Position numbers and translations under genes: made by a program
NCBI GenBank assembly: GCA_016872775.1
Contig: VGZA01000001.1
Location: 124,001-188,000, forward strand
From: Planctomycetota bacterium
GTDB lineage: Bacteria > Planctomycetota > Planctomycetia > Pirellulales > Pirellulaceae
Length of the DNA: 64,000 bases
Direction of reading: 5' to 3'
Notes under the pieces: model-generated
Seen by the model: only the letters and a program-made list of their open reading frames with translations
Database searches by the model: none
Told to the model about the DNA's origin: nothing
Part shown: positions 27,301-35,772 of the stretch, in pieces
Layout: the number at the start of each line of letters is the position of its first letter
How positions within the stretch are numbered: position 1 is the first letter of the stretch

Positions 27301-27892
27301 CAACAGTGTGCTGCAGGGCAGCCTGATCGTCTCCGAACCTGAGTTTGTGCGTGCGTTCCCCGAGGTGACCGGCTACCGCTACTTTCTGGCACGGGCGCCG
27401 GCGGGCCGACACGCCGAGGTCGCCGACCTGCTCGAAGAGTCACTGGGGGATCAGGGTCTCGACGTACGGTCCACGGCCGACCTGCTGACCGATCTGCTGG
27501 CGGTGCAGAATACCTATCTCAGTACGTTTCAGAGTCTCGGGGCACTGGGACTGTTGCTCGGCACGCTGGGAGTCGCCACGGCCCAATTACGGAATATTCT
27601 GGAACGGATCGCCGAATTCGCCGTCTTGCGCGCCACGGGATTCACGAACCGGCGGATCGCGATCCTGATCGGGCTGGAACATTCGATCGTTCTGATGCTG
27701 GGACTTGGCGTCGGATTGGTCGCCGCGATGGTGGCGGTAGCACCGCACGCCGTGGCGGGTGGCGCGTCGGTTCCCTGGCGCGATTTGTCGTTGATGTTCG
27801 CGGCGGTGGTCTTTGTCGGCTGGGGAACAGGGCTGGCGACGGTCCGGGAAGCCGTGCGTCCCGCGATCGTTTCCGCTCTGCGATCCGATTAG
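24365..27892 (+). CDS. Large FtsX-type ABC permease
   Basis: 1175 residues starting at a GTG that overlaps the previous stop (GTGA). The layout is that of large two-domain FtsX permeases. An N-terminal helix (VAVVLGVAAGTAVLVGALLVGD) is followed by a periplasmic domain of about 500 residues. A first helix bundle lies at about 560-780 (FDLLFLGLSFFLIASALMLV, then RRAREFGTLIALGLSRSIQR). A second periplasmic domain and a C-terminal FtsX bundle with VLRATGFTNRRIAILIG complete the protein. Such pairs with LolD-like ATPases extract or move lipids, lipoproteins or peptides across the envelope rather than importing solutes. Substrate unknown. Confidence 0.9.
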   Translation: MSTGPALSVGRVVRRGLSFHWRSHVAVVLGVAAGTAVLVGALLVGDSVRGSLRGLVLDRLAAIDQMLVSDRFFRSELKDELLATAPGRECIDKIAPAIVMPSCTVELSSGSRSPRSANVLLLGLDDSFWSLGLGGSQPTTPIEEGEIVLNQPLADDLDAKVGDDIVVRLPSGDGVPADSPLGRRSDRIRSLAQLKVKQILPAAGLGRFDLRSTQHLPRNAYLPLQTIQSELRLDGRINALFVAGKSAEYRSWETAHRLSDALPLSLDDFGLRIDRISRSFPGSEGKPQLIQDCFQLTTDRLLLHDDVVSAATACWHRHQPQAVMTYLAMSISRAVEPERKIPVSLITGVDSTVELGPLQQTDGTPLPWTSGNELVLNSWAAADLRAEKGDRILVTYFEPETTHGEPVLTSREFTLADVVALTEPVRGYDRKTAAEFDRPPTRANDPDLTPTVEGFTDQRTIDDWDPPFPYDKRSLRPQDDEYWTRHRTTPKAYVPLATSREYFGSRFGATTSIRVPASGVEQAELERELLAVLRERQIRMGMEFQPIKARSLASSSGTTPFDLLFLGLSFFLIASALMLVGLLFRLGMERRAREFGTLIALGLSRSIQRRIWIGESIGLAGAGGLLGALAGVGYAWLMLVGLRTWWLGAVSTPFLELHLTARSLLIGASSGALLSVAVIAWTVRGMGRIAPRQLLAGSMVAPTVGSTPGAVVGPKLAAGMLLLAVMSGIAATGLAGEAQAGAFVGAGAMVLAACLMLVRWRLRQTASLIRLERFSLPALAADNIRRKPGRSVLIVGLIASATFLIVAMSAFRLDPRSTGSGGYDLIGIASQPVFEDLNLDSVRQERFGVSSAALRDTVIHGLRFKPGDDASCNNLYKPSQPRVIGITAAFRDFFDPQSGRSFGWAAYESSTSAAASAPSSPANPWRLLFAPRSDDAIPVVIDKNTAMYSLQLYGGIGERFTLTYDGRPPLTFRVVGLLSNSVLQGSLIVSEPEFVRAFPEVTGYRYFLARAPAGRHAEVADLLEESLGDQGLDVRSTADLLTDLLAVQNTYLSTFQSLGALGLLLGTLGVATAQLRNILERIAEFAVLRATGFTNRRIAILIGLEHSIVLMLGLGVGLVAAMVAVAPHAVAGGASVPWRDLSLMFAAVVFVGWGTGLATVREAVRPAIVSALRSD

Positions 27893-28029
27893 CATTTCGC
27901 GATGGTGATGCTCGGGCCTGTGCCGACAAACAGCGCCTACAAACAAACGGGGTGCGGCTGGCGGCACGTTGCCCTTCGGTTAGACTGGCGGGAAGTTGCG
28001 CGGCACGGCGAAACCTGGGAACGCAAACG

Positions 28030-30861
28030 ATGTCTCGGAATTTCGGATCGATCGCGATGACGATCGGCATCTGCGGTGTGTTGAGCGGCCTCGCCGCCGG
28101 CATCCCTGCCGGAGCATTCTGGCGCGTGCCGGATGCGGCGATTCACGCCGCGGAGGAGATGCGGTTTTCACCCGAAGCGATCGAGTACTTCGAGAAGCAG
28201 GTGCGGCCGGTGCTCGCGGAATCGTGCTGGGAGTGCCACGGTCCGAAAAAGCAGGAGGCGGGATTAAGACTGGATAGCCGGGCGGCCGTCCTTCGCGGCG
28301 GCGACAGTGGTGCCGTCGTGGCGGCTGGAAATCCGGAGTCGAGTCGATTGATGGCGGCGGTCGAGCGCGTGGGCGATTTGAAAATGCCCCCGGCGACGGC
28401 ATTGCCCGGCACCGCGGTGGACGCGCTGCGGCGATGGATCGGGATGGGACTGCCGTGGCCGGAGAGCGCGGAGCCGGCCGACGCCCGCCCTCGCGATCAC
28501 TGGGCATTTCAGTCGCTCCGCACGGCAGACGCTCCTGACGTGCGCGAGGAAGCGTGCCGCGGAATGATCGATAGCCACGTACGGGAAAAGCAGCGGCCAC
28601 TCGGTCTCTCGCTGTCGCAGCCGGCAAGCTTGCGGACATTGGCCCGGCGGATCAGCTTCGATCTGCTCGGCCTGCCACCCGATCCGGACCAGATCGCCAC
28701 GCTGGAAGGCACAGAGGCCCCGGATGCAATCGAGCGTTTTGTCGATCAACAATTGTGCTCACCCGCTTTGGGCGAACGGTGGGCCCGCCATTGGCTCGAT
28801 GTCGCACGCTACGCCGACAATAAGGGCTATGTCTTCTTCGAAGAGAAGAACTATCCCTGGGCGTACGCTTATCGTGACTACGTCATCGAGGCACTGAATC
28901 GCGATCTGCCGTTCGATCAATTCGTGCTGGAGCAACTGGCCGCCGATCAGTTGCCGGCCGGTGCCGACCCCCGATCGCTAAGGGCACTCGGATTTCTCAC
29001 GCTCGGCGCACACTTCATGAATAACGTCCACGATATCGTCGATGACCGGATCGATGTCGTGACCCGCGGACTGATGGGCCTGACGGTAAGCTGCGCGCGC
29101 TGCCACGACCACAAATACGACCCGATTCCCCAGGCAGACTATTACTCGCTGTATGGCGTTTTCCGCGGCTGCGAAGAGCCGCTGGTGGCTCCGCTGTTCG
29201 ACCCGCCTCCGCAGTCCGATGAATATCGCGCCTTCGAAGTCGAGTTGGCCACGCGGGAAGGAAAACTGAACGAATTCGTGCAGCGCAAACATCGCGAGCT
29301 GTTGGATGGCGGGCGCACTCGCGTGGCCGAATATCTGCAAGCGGTTTACGCTTCGCGGCACCAGCCCGCCACCGATGATTTCATGATCATCGCCGATACC
29401 ACCGATGTGAATCCCGCGATGATCAAGCGCTGGCGCAACGCGCTGGAGCGCGCGGAACACAACCAGGACCCGATCTGGTACCCCTGGCACCGGCTGGCCG
29501 CCGTGGAACCCTCGCGTCTGGCCGAGTTCTCCCCGCCGATTATCGCCGAAATCATCGCCGCCCCGAGAGAACGAGTACACCGGCTGGTGCGCAAGCGATT
29601 CGAATCGCAGACGGTGGTGACCGACATGAAGAGCGTCACGGAGCTTTACGGCGAGTTGTTCGCCAACGTGGAACGCACCTGGAAGCAGCGGCTGGCCGAG
29701 TCCACGCAACAAGGACAACCGCCGCCCGTCAGCCTGGAAGACGACGACACCGAGTCGCTGCGCCGCGTGCTCTATGGTCCGACGGCGCCCCCCGACGTCC
29801 CGCCGGTTTTTGGCTGGGGATTCCTCGACCTGCTGCCCGATCGCGCCTCGCAAGGTGAATACCAGAAGCTGCTGAAGGAAGTGGAAAGCTGGTTGATGAC
29901 CGGCGCCGGCGCCCCGGCCCGCTCCATGCCGCTGCTGGACGCGGCGAACCCGTTTGAACCTCGGATATTCCAGCGTGGAAATCCGCTGAAACCGGGGGAC
30001 GCCGTGCCACGCCAGTTCCTGGCAGTCGCCAATCCGCGAAGGTCCCCGTTTCAGCGCGGCAGCGGACGATTGGAAATGGCCTGGGAGGTCGTGCATCCCG
30101 ACAATCCGTTGACCGCGCGCGTGATTGTCAACCGGGTCTGGCTCTGGCATTTCGGACAGGGGCTGGTGCGAACGCCCAGCGACTTCGGCCTTCGAAGCCA
30201 GCCGCCTTCCCACCCGGAACTGCTCGATCAACTCGCCGATCAGTTCCGGAATCGCGCCGGTTGGTCGTGGAAATGGCTGCATCGTCAACTGGTGCTCAGC
30301 GCCACCTACCAGCAAGACAGCGCCGAACACCCGAAGCTTGCCACCGTCGATCCGGAGAACCGCTGGCTGAGTCGCATGAATGCCCGACGCCTTGAATTCG
30401 AAGCTCTGCGGGACTCGCTGCTGAGCGTTTCCGATCAATTCGACCGGCGGATCGGCGGACCGCCGGTACCGATCTTCGGCGACACGATTGTCCCGCGCCG
30501 AACACTCTACGGCTTTATCGATCGCATGGACGTCTCGCCGCTGTTGACGACGTTTGACTTTCCCAATCCGTCGCAATCCAGCCCGCAGCGCGAGTCGACG
30601 ACCGTTGCACCCCAATCGTTGTATCTGATGAACAACGGGATGCTGCTGGGAATCGCCGAACAGGTATTGCGGCGTCCCGAACTTGGCGACGACACCGATC
30701 AGCACATCGACCGGCTGTTCCAACTGCTGTTCAGCCGCCCCGTCCGCGACAGCGAACGATCGATCGCGCGCGAATTTCTCGGCGTCGACCCGGACCCGCT
30801 GGCCTGGAAACAACTGGTGCACGCCCTGCTGCTGTCCAACGAGTTCGCTTTCGTGGACTGA
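28030..30861 (+). CDS. Exported PSCyt1/DUF1549/DUF1553 planctomycete cytochrome-type protein
   Basis: 943 residues from the ATG at 28030, which gives a short signal region (AMTIGICGVLSGLAAGIPAG). Domains in order: the PSCyt1 haem-c-like module with CWECHGPKKQEAGLRLD (CxxCH, about residue 63) and KMPP methionine region; DUF1549 (about 170-380, WARHWLDVARYADNKGY and VSCARCHDHKYDPI, containing a second CxxCH); and DUF1553 (about 690-910, NRVWLWHFGQGLVRTPSDFG and STTVAPQSLYLMNN). The family is a hallmark of planctomycetes and related phyla, often next to DUF1501 sulfatase-like genes; no DUF1501 partner follows here. Biochemical function unknown; redox or polysaccharide-linked roles have been proposed. 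Confidence 0.95.
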   Translation: MSRNFGSIAMTIGICGVLSGLAAGIPAGAFWRVPDAAIHAAEEMRFSPEAIEYFEKQVRPVLAESCWECHGPKKQEAGLRLDSRAAVLRGGDSGAVVAAGNPESSRLMAAVERVGDLKMPPATALPGTAVDALRRWIGMGLPWPESAEPADARPRDHWAFQSLRTADAPDVREEACRGMIDSHVREKQRPLGLSLSQPASLRTLARRISFDLLGLPPDPDQIATLEGTEAPDAIERFVDQQLCSPALGERWARHWLDVARYADNKGYVFFEEKNYPWAYAYRDYVIEALNRDLPFDQFVLEQLAADQLPAGADPRSLRALGFLTLGAHFMNNVHDIVDDRIDVVTRGLMGLTVSCARCHDHKYDPIPQADYYSLYGVFRGCEEPLVAPLFDPPPQSDEYRAFEVELATREGKLNEFVQRKHRELLDGGRTRVAEYLQAVYASRHQPATDDFMIIADTTDVNPAMIKRWRNALERAEHNQDPIWYPWHRLAAVEPSRLAEFSPPIIAEIIAAPRERVHRLVRKRFESQTVVTDMKSVTELYGELFANVERTWKQRLAESTQQGQPPPVSLEDDDTESLRRVLYGPTAPPDVPPVFGWGFLDLLPDRASQGEYQKLLKEVESWLMTGAGAPARSMPLLDAANPFEPRIFQRGNPLKPGDAVPRQFLAVANPRRSPFQRGSGRLEMAWEVVHPDNPLTARVIVNRVWLWHFGQGLVRTPSDFGLRSQPPSHPELLDQLADQFRNRAGWSWKWLHRQLVLSATYQQDSAEHPKLATVDPENRWLSRMNARRLEFEALRDSLLSVSDQFDRRIGGPPVPIFGDTIVPRRTLYGFIDRMDVSPLLTTFDFPNPSQSSPQRESTTVAPQSLYLMNNGMLLGIAEQVLRRPELGDDTDQHIDRLFQLLFSRPVRDSERSIAREFLGVDPDPLAWKQLVHALLLSNEFAFVD

Positions 30862-30905
30862 CCGCCGGTTCCTTCCGTCGGATCTTGTCGCCGCGGGAGG
30901 CCGTT

Positions 30906-31952
30906 TCAGTCGGTTTGCGCGTCGATGAAGACGTCGAGTTGTTGCCCGACGAAGAACGGCCCGCCCTCGACCTCCAGCAGATAGATCACTTGCAGGACGC
31001 GCGTATCGACACGCTCCGTGTTCTGGCCGGTGAGCGATTTCTTGGGAATTACAAACGGTTCGATGCGCACGAAGCGTAATGAGTGTTCCTGCCCGGGCTG
31101 TCCTTTCAGCGTGGCGCGGGCCGGTGCGGCCTGTTGGAAGCGGGGAATGTCATATTCGTCGATATCGACGCGGACGTACAGGTTCGTGGTGCTGCCGAGC
31201 ACCACCAGCGGCTGGGAAGCGGGAGCGCCGACGAATTCCCCGGGGCGTACGTTGACCTGCAGCACTTCGCCCGCCACCAGCGCCCGAACGGTAAGCCGAT
31301 CCAACTCGGTATCGGTTTGCCGCACCATGGCTTCGGCTTCCTCCACGGCGGCACGCGCCAGCGCCTTGTCGAATTCCCAAGCTCCCTTTTCCGTCATCGC
31401 GACTTCCGCCTGCGCCTTTTCGACCTGAGAAACGGCGGCATGAAAATTCTGCTCGCGCGTGACCACTTCCTCTTCGCTGTAAACGCGCTGCTCGGAAAGC
31501 TGCTTCGTTCGGTTCCAGCGTTCGCGCGCGTCCGCCAGTCGGGCCTGGGATTCCTCGAGTTGCGCGCGAACGATCCTCAATTTCTCCGGCCGTGGTTCGT
31601 TCATGATCCGTTCGAGTTCCGCGATGGCCGAGCGAGCCAGCGCCTGTCGCACTTCCCGTTCGGCGGTTAGTTGGCGGTTGTCGAGCCGAAACAAGGGCGC
31701 GCCCGGCTGCACCCGCTGTCCGACCACCACGAACACCTCGGCGACGACGCCGGGCAAGGAAGAGCCGATCGCGATGTTCTCCGTTTCCGGCTCGATCATC
31801 CCGGCGCCCGCCAGGGTGTTCGGGAACGGGTTGCGCGCCGGTTGGATCGGCGGCGGCAGCGACGGCATGTCGCGGCGCGATTCGGCCACGTGCACCACGG
31901 CGAAAATCAACAAGCCCAGAGCAAACAGCGGCAAGCCAATGCGAGTCAACAT
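30906..31952 (-). CDS. HlyD-family membrane fusion protein (DevB/YbhG-like)
   Basis: A 348-residue adaptor with an N-terminal membrane anchor (IGLPLFALGLLIFAVVHVAE), a lipoyl half-motif (GSSLPGVVAEVFVVVGQRVQ), a long coiled-coil hairpin (about 100-215), the second half (VRALVAGEVLQVNVRPGEFV) and a beta-barrel. It is the last gene of a minus-strand set: TetR-like regulator, permease, ATPase, this adaptor. This layout matches adaptor-assisted ABC exporters such as devBCA in cyanobacteria and ybhGFSR in enterobacteria. It would connect the pump to the outer membrane. Confidence 0.88.
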   Translation of the reverse strand: MLTRIGLPLFALGLLIFAVVHVAESRRDMPSLPPPIQPARNPFPNTLAGAGMIEPETENIAIGSSLPGVVAEVFVVVGQRVQPGAPLFRLDNRQLTAEREVRQALARSAIAELERIMNEPRPEKLRIVRAQLEESQARLADARERWNRTKQLSEQRVYSEEEVVTREQNFHAAVSQVEKAQAEVAMTEKGAWEFDKALARAAVEEAEAMVRQTDTELDRLTVRALVAGEVLQVNVRPGEFVGAPASQPLVVLGSTTNLYVRVDIDEYDIPRFQQAAPARATLKGQPGQEHSLRFVRIEPFVIPKKSLTGQNTERVDTRVLQVIYLLEVEGGPFFVGQQLDVFIDAQTD

Positions 31953-32041
31953 CGTAGGTATCTCTTCAAGTTATATCGCCTCTACGCCAGCGGTCGGCGC
32001 TGTCCCGCGCCGGTGCCAAGCGGGGTCTCACCAACGTCCGG

Positions 32042-32818
32042 TCACGGTTGACTCGACGCCGAAGCCGGCACGGCGTCCGCGGGCGGCGAGAGCGCGACGA
32101 ACGCCGTCCGATCCCGCTCGACCTTCATAATCTGACCATCGTCCATCGACGCAATCGTGTCGGCGAATTCAAAAATCCGAGAATCATGCGTCACGATCAT
32201 CACGGCGCGATCTCCCTCCACAGCGATCGATCGCAACAGCTGCAAAATCGCCGTCCCGGTCTTATGGTCCAGCGCCGAGGTCGGTTCGTCGCACACCAGA
32301 ACACGAGGATGGTGGACGAGCGCTCGCGCAATCGCCACGCGCTGCTGCTGCCCGCCCGACAACTGCCCGGGAAGATGATCGCCCCGCTCGCGCATCCCCA
32401 TGCGATCCAGCAGCTTGAACGCTTCGTCCAGTGCGGCCCGCTTCGACCATCCGGCAAGCACCAGAGGCACCGTCACGTTCTCGGCCGCCGTCAACGTCGG
32501 TAACAGGTTGAACTGCTGGAAAACGAACCCGACATTTGTCCGGCGGAAGGCAGTCCTCTTCGCGGTCGACAAGGCCGTCAGGTTCGACCCGAGCGCCCAG
32601 ACTTCGCCCGCCGTCGGATGCAGAATCGCCGCCAGAATGGACAGCAACGTCGTCTTGCCGCATCCGCTGGGACCAACCAGCATCGTCAATTCCCCGCCAT
32701 ACACATCCAGATCAACGCCGCGCAACGCCTGCACCATCGCATTGCCGGTCCCGTAGTTCTTTACCAGACCGCGACAGGAAACCAGTGCTTGCTGTTCGAC
32801 CTTCGACACGCGCGCCAC
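32042..32818 (-). CDS. ABC exporter ATP-binding subunit (DevA-like)
   Basis: 258 residues. Walker A GPSGCGKTTLLS, Q-loop VGFVFQQFNLLP, signature LSGGQQQRVAIARAL, Walker B VLVCDEPTSALD and the switch His in VTHDSRIFE are all intact. It lies between the permease (11 bases upstream) and the adaptor (89 bases downstream), so it energises this exporter. The C-terminal extension after VERDRTAFVALS is Pro/Ala-rich. Closest groups are DevA/MacB ATPases that work with FtsX-fold permeases. Confidence 0.92.
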   Translation of the reverse strand: MARVSKVEQQALVSCRGLVKNYGTGNAMVQALRGVDLDVYGGELTMLVGPSGCGKTTLLSILAAILHPTAGEVWALGSNLTALSTAKRTAFRRTNVGFVFQQFNLLPTLTAAENVTVPLVLAGWSKRAALDEAFKLLDRMGMRERGDHLPGQLSGGQQQRVAIARALVHHPRVLVCDEPTSALDHKTGTAILQLLRSIAVEGDRAVMIVTHDSRIFEFADTIASMDDGQIMKVERDRTAFVALSPPADAVPASASSQP

Positions 32819-32829
32819 CTAACCGCTAC

Positions 32830-33969
32830 TTAACTCTGAAATACGACCGCCGGTTCCAAAGCCAGTACGCGCCGCAGACTGAGCAGACTGGCGAGTACAC
32901 TGATCAGGCAGACCGCCAGTCCCGTGCCGACCAGAACCACGGACGGCATGTAAAAAGCCAGCTTCGATCCGGAGTTCTGACTCATCTGGCCGAACCAGGC
33001 CGCGGCCCCCACGCCAAGCCCATAACCGATGAGACTCACCACTGCCGCCTGTAACATCACCATCCCCATCAGACTCAGGTTTCCAGCCCCCATCGCCTTC
33101 AACGCGCCGTACTGTTTGATATTCTCCAACGTAAACAGATAAAACGTCTGCGCGGCAATCGCGGTGCCTACCACGAATCCCAGCGCCACGGTGATCCCGA
33201 AATTGACAGGAATACCCGTCGCGCCCATGAAATACCACATCGTGATCCAGGCGAATTCGTTCTGCGTCACGGCGCGCAACCCGGTCTGCTGCTCGATCTG
33301 ACGACAAAGGGCCTGCGGGTTGGTTCCCGGCTGGCCGTTGGCTAGCACGAACGACATCACTTTCCGCTCGGGCGGAACAAACTGCAGTGCCTGCGAGTAA
33401 CGCGTGTAGACCACCGGAAAAGTCTGAAACGTCCGCGAGGCGCGGCAGATTCCGACAATCTCCGCCTCGCGATCGTTCATCTCGAACCGCTTGCCGATAT
33501 GAGGTTCCTGGCCGGGCCACAGTAACTGGTAACCTTCCAGGTCCATAATCACCGCGTTCGGCTTGCGCAGATCGGCAAGCGTACCAAGGATAATATTCGG
33601 CGGCGCGCCGACCAGGGTCGCGTCGTCCAGGCCGAGCAGGATCGTCTGCTGGAAATTGCCGTCCTCCAACCGCGAACGAGCCAGCCCCTTGTAGAACTTC
33701 ACCGCCCAATCGACGCCGCGCACGCCACGTACCCGATAAAGGTCGGTGTCCGAAAGCGGTTTGACGTCGTCCACAAATCGCACGTTCGGATCCATGACCC
33801 AGATCTCCGCGCCACCGATGTCGCGCACCTGACCCGACGTCTGCAGCATCAGCCCGCAAAAGATCGACGCCTGCTGCGCGATCAACAACGACGCGAAGGC
33901 AATTCCGGCGATCATGCCGAAATACTTGCCCCGGTTTCCCATCAGCATTTTCAACGCAATCCAGTTCAT
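32830..33969 (-). CDS. FtsX-type ABC exporter permease (DevC-like)
   Basis: 379 residues. There is an N-terminal helix (YFGMIAGIAFASLLIAQQAS), a periplasmic domain of about 220 residues (DIGGAEIWVMDPNVRFVDDV, resembling the MacB core) and three C-terminal helices with FENIKQ-type and KAMGAGNLSLMGMVMLQAAV motifs, as in FtsX/DevC permeases. The ATG (33969) overlaps the TetR gene's stop (ATGA), which indicates translational coupling to the regulator. Together with the ATPase and adaptor it forms a tripartite exporter, likely for a lipid, glycolipid or drug-like compound. Confidence 0.9.
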   Translation of the reverse strand: MNWIALKMLMGNRGKYFGMIAGIAFASLLIAQQASIFCGLMLQTSGQVRDIGGAEIWVMDPNVRFVDDVKPLSDTDLYRVRGVRGVDWAVKFYKGLARSRLEDGNFQQTILLGLDDATLVGAPPNIILGTLADLRKPNAVIMDLEGYQLLWPGQEPHIGKRFEMNDREAEIVGICRASRTFQTFPVVYTRYSQALQFVPPERKVMSFVLANGQPGTNPQALCRQIEQQTGLRAVTQNEFAWITMWYFMGATGIPVNFGITVALGFVVGTAIAAQTFYLFTLENIKQYGALKAMGAGNLSLMGMVMLQAAVVSLIGYGLGVGAAAWFGQMSQNSGSKLAFYMPSVVLVGTGLAVCLISVLASLLSLRRVLALEPAVVFQS

Positions 33970-34635
33970 CGCTCGCGTCTTTCCCGCCCTGACTCAGGCT
34001 GCGCTCCTGCCGCATAACCGGAAATCGCGTGAAGAGTAAACTCGATAATGTGACTCGCCAGAGACTCCGGCGTGTAACTTGCGTACTCCTCGTCGCTCAC
34101 CAACTTGTGCACCAGCGCGTCGGCGACACGATAATGCAGGCATTGGCCGACAACACTGAAAGCCAGCATCCGCAGTTTCTGATCGCGCATCCCCAGTCCA
34201 ACCAGTTCCCGGAGGATCCCCTGCAGCGATTCGAATTCCGGCTGGATGTAGTCCCTCGCGACGTCCGCGCAGACCGAATCGGGGCGCAGTAACTCCCGTA
34301 ACAGCAGCCGCACATGGCAGGCCGAATCCCCGACCACCATGCGTCGGACGAGTGTCGTGACAAAGTCGGCCAACTTCACCCGGGCCGGCGTTCCCGCCGG
34401 CCATTCCGGCATTCTGGCCTGACTCATGCGCCACTCGTGGGCCGCCTTCAGCGTTTCCACGTAAAGCGTTTCTTTGTCGCCAAAGTAGCAATTGACGGCC
34501 GCGATATTCGCACTCGCTCGCTGGCATATCTCGCGGATCGTGGCGTCTTCAAAGCCCTTGTCGGCAAAAAACCTCCCCCGCCGCAGCGATGATGCGAAGG
34601 CGCGTCGACTCGGATTCCTGCAGTATTTCGCTCAC
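33966..34635 (-). pseudogene. CecR-like TetR regulator with a one-base frameshift
   Basis: From a GTG at 34635 the frame reads SEILQESESTRLRIIAAAGE, then VF, the first helix of a TetR DNA-binding domain. It then hits a run of six T (minus strand; A6 at 34566-34571) and reaches a stop at 34551-34549. Removing one T restores ADKGFEDATIREICQRASAN and NCYFGDKETLYVETLKAA, the rest of the helix-turn-helix, continuing in frame to a C-terminal domain like CecR (YbiH/DUF1956): LLLRELLRPD, FSVVGQCLHYRVA. Without correction, only an ATG at 34460 gives a 164-residue product lacking the DNA-binding domain. It precedes the exporter genes as cecR precedes ybhGFSR. The cause could be mutation, slippage or a sequencing error. 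Confidence 0.85.
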
Positions 34636-34648
34636 AAACGACCGAAGT

Positions 34649-34679
34649 AAACAAGCGTTTTAATCATCGGTTTCAAACC
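34649..34679. promoter_or_regulatory. Possible operator sequences upstream of the TetR-exporter operon
   Basis: Two inverted repeats lie just ahead of the regulator's start: AAACAAGCGTTT (34649-34660, one central mismatch pair) and the perfect palindrome GGTTTCAAACC (34669-34679). TetR-type repressors usually bind such sites in their own promoter. No promoter boxes can be assigned with confidence. Confidence 0.3.
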
Positions 34680-34727
34680 ATTGTATACAGTGGCGTTCGC
34701 GGTCAAACAAGGGCCGTAGCGCGTAGA

Positions 34728-35056
34728 TCGAAACTTGTTTCGAAACCCTCGCTGCCAACGCGCAAGCGACGGCCTCTTCGCACAAAAGCACTCCTCAAAG
34801 TCGCGCCCGAGAGCCGACAGCGCCCCGTTCCTCAGCCGAGGCCGGAAGCGCAACGATTTCCCGCGGTCAGAACAAACGAACAGACGCGGTTTTGTCACGT
34901 CGTGTGTCGGCCGGCCCTTCGCCTTGGCGCCGCCACGAGCATGCGAGCATCGGCAGTTCTTCACGACGGCGTCCCAGGCACGGCGGCACGCTGCACGAAA
35001 CCAGTTTCGTAACACGAAATTCTCGAAACAAGTATCGAGCTACGACAAGTTTCGAG
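34728..35056. repeat. Gene-free region with clustered palindromes
   Basis: Part of a 421-base gap (34636-35056) without a convincing gene. It holds related inverted repeats built on CGAAAC/GTTTCG: TCGAAACTTGTTTCGA at 34728-34743 (perfect 7-bp arms), ACGAAACCAGTTTCGT at 34995-35010 (perfect 7-bp arms) and CTCGAAACAAGTATCGAG at 35022-35039 (one mismatch). The last is followed by CGAGCTAC words in direct repeat at 35036-35060. The same element occurs at 48939-48956. They resemble REP-type dispersed palindromes. Confidence 0.65.
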
Positions 35057-35623
35057 CTACACAAGTTTGAGCATTCGGCAGAATTCGCGGAACAGGTGGG
35101 CGTTATCATGCCAACCGCGGGAGCTGACCAGGTTCCTGTCTACGACGACCGGCTGATCGACATAGGCGCCGCCGAATTGTGTGATATCCAGTTTGCATTT
35201 GGGGACGGTGGTGGCGGTACGCCCGACGAGGCAGCCTGCGGCAGCGGGGATCTCGACGCCGTGGCAGAGCATGCCGACCGGTTTCCCGGCCTGGAAAAAG
35301 TGCCGTGTGATGGCGAGCAGGTGTTCGTCGTAGCGCAGGTATTCTGGAGCGCGCCCCCCGGAAAAGAACGCCGCCACGAATTCCGCCGGGCGCACGTCGC
35401 GGAATGCGACGGTGGCTCGAACGTGGTACGCGGGCTGTTCGCGCGTAATATCCCAGGGAATCGATCCATCAGGTGGCACCTCGTGCATGACGCCGTGGTA
35501 TGCACGGGCTTCGGGACCTGCCACGACAACTTCGTAGCCCTCTTCCTGCAACCGGAAGATGGGGTACATTGTATCCATGATTTCGGTCCCGTCGCCAATC
35601 GGCAAAAAAATCTTTCCCGGCAT
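35057..35623 (-). CDS. DJ-1/PfpI-family protein
   Basis: 188 residues from the ATG at 35623, chosen because AGGGAG lies upstream and the family N-terminus (MPGKIFLPIGDGTEIMDTMY) begins there. The DJ-1/PfpI fold shows the conserved acidic residue after the first strand and the nucleophile elbow PVGMLCHGVEIPAAAG with Cys followed by His. Members are glyoxalases, deglycases, peptidases or chaperones (YajL, Hsp31, PfpI); the CHG elbow is closest to the PfpI/YhbO subgroup. It is divergent from the amidohydrolase-aldolase pair. Confidence 0.88.
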   Translation of the reverse strand: MPGKIFLPIGDGTEIMDTMYPIFRLQEEGYEVVVAGPEARAYHGVMHEVPPDGSIPWDITREQPAYHVRATVAFRDVRPAEFVAAFFSGGRAPEYLRYDEHLLAITRHFFQAGKPVGMLCHGVEIPAAAGCLVGRTATTVPKCKLDITQFGGAYVDQPVVVDRNLVSSRGWHDNAHLFREFCRMLKLV

Positions 35624-35772
35624 GATCAAACTCCCTGATATGAGCGGTGGAAAAAACAGTCGACAAACAACGCGGGTCATTGCATTCGCAAGCGGCTGGC
35701 CGCACCATATAGCGGGCCGCTGGCAACCAGCGAGAATATTACCAGCAAGGAATGGCGACGGCGAGGATAGCG

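Noticed and set aside
28978-30822. 614-codon minus-strand frame opposite the DUF1549/DUF1553 gene
   Set aside because: Composition is that of an antisense shadow; the plus-strand protein has haem motifs and family blocks.
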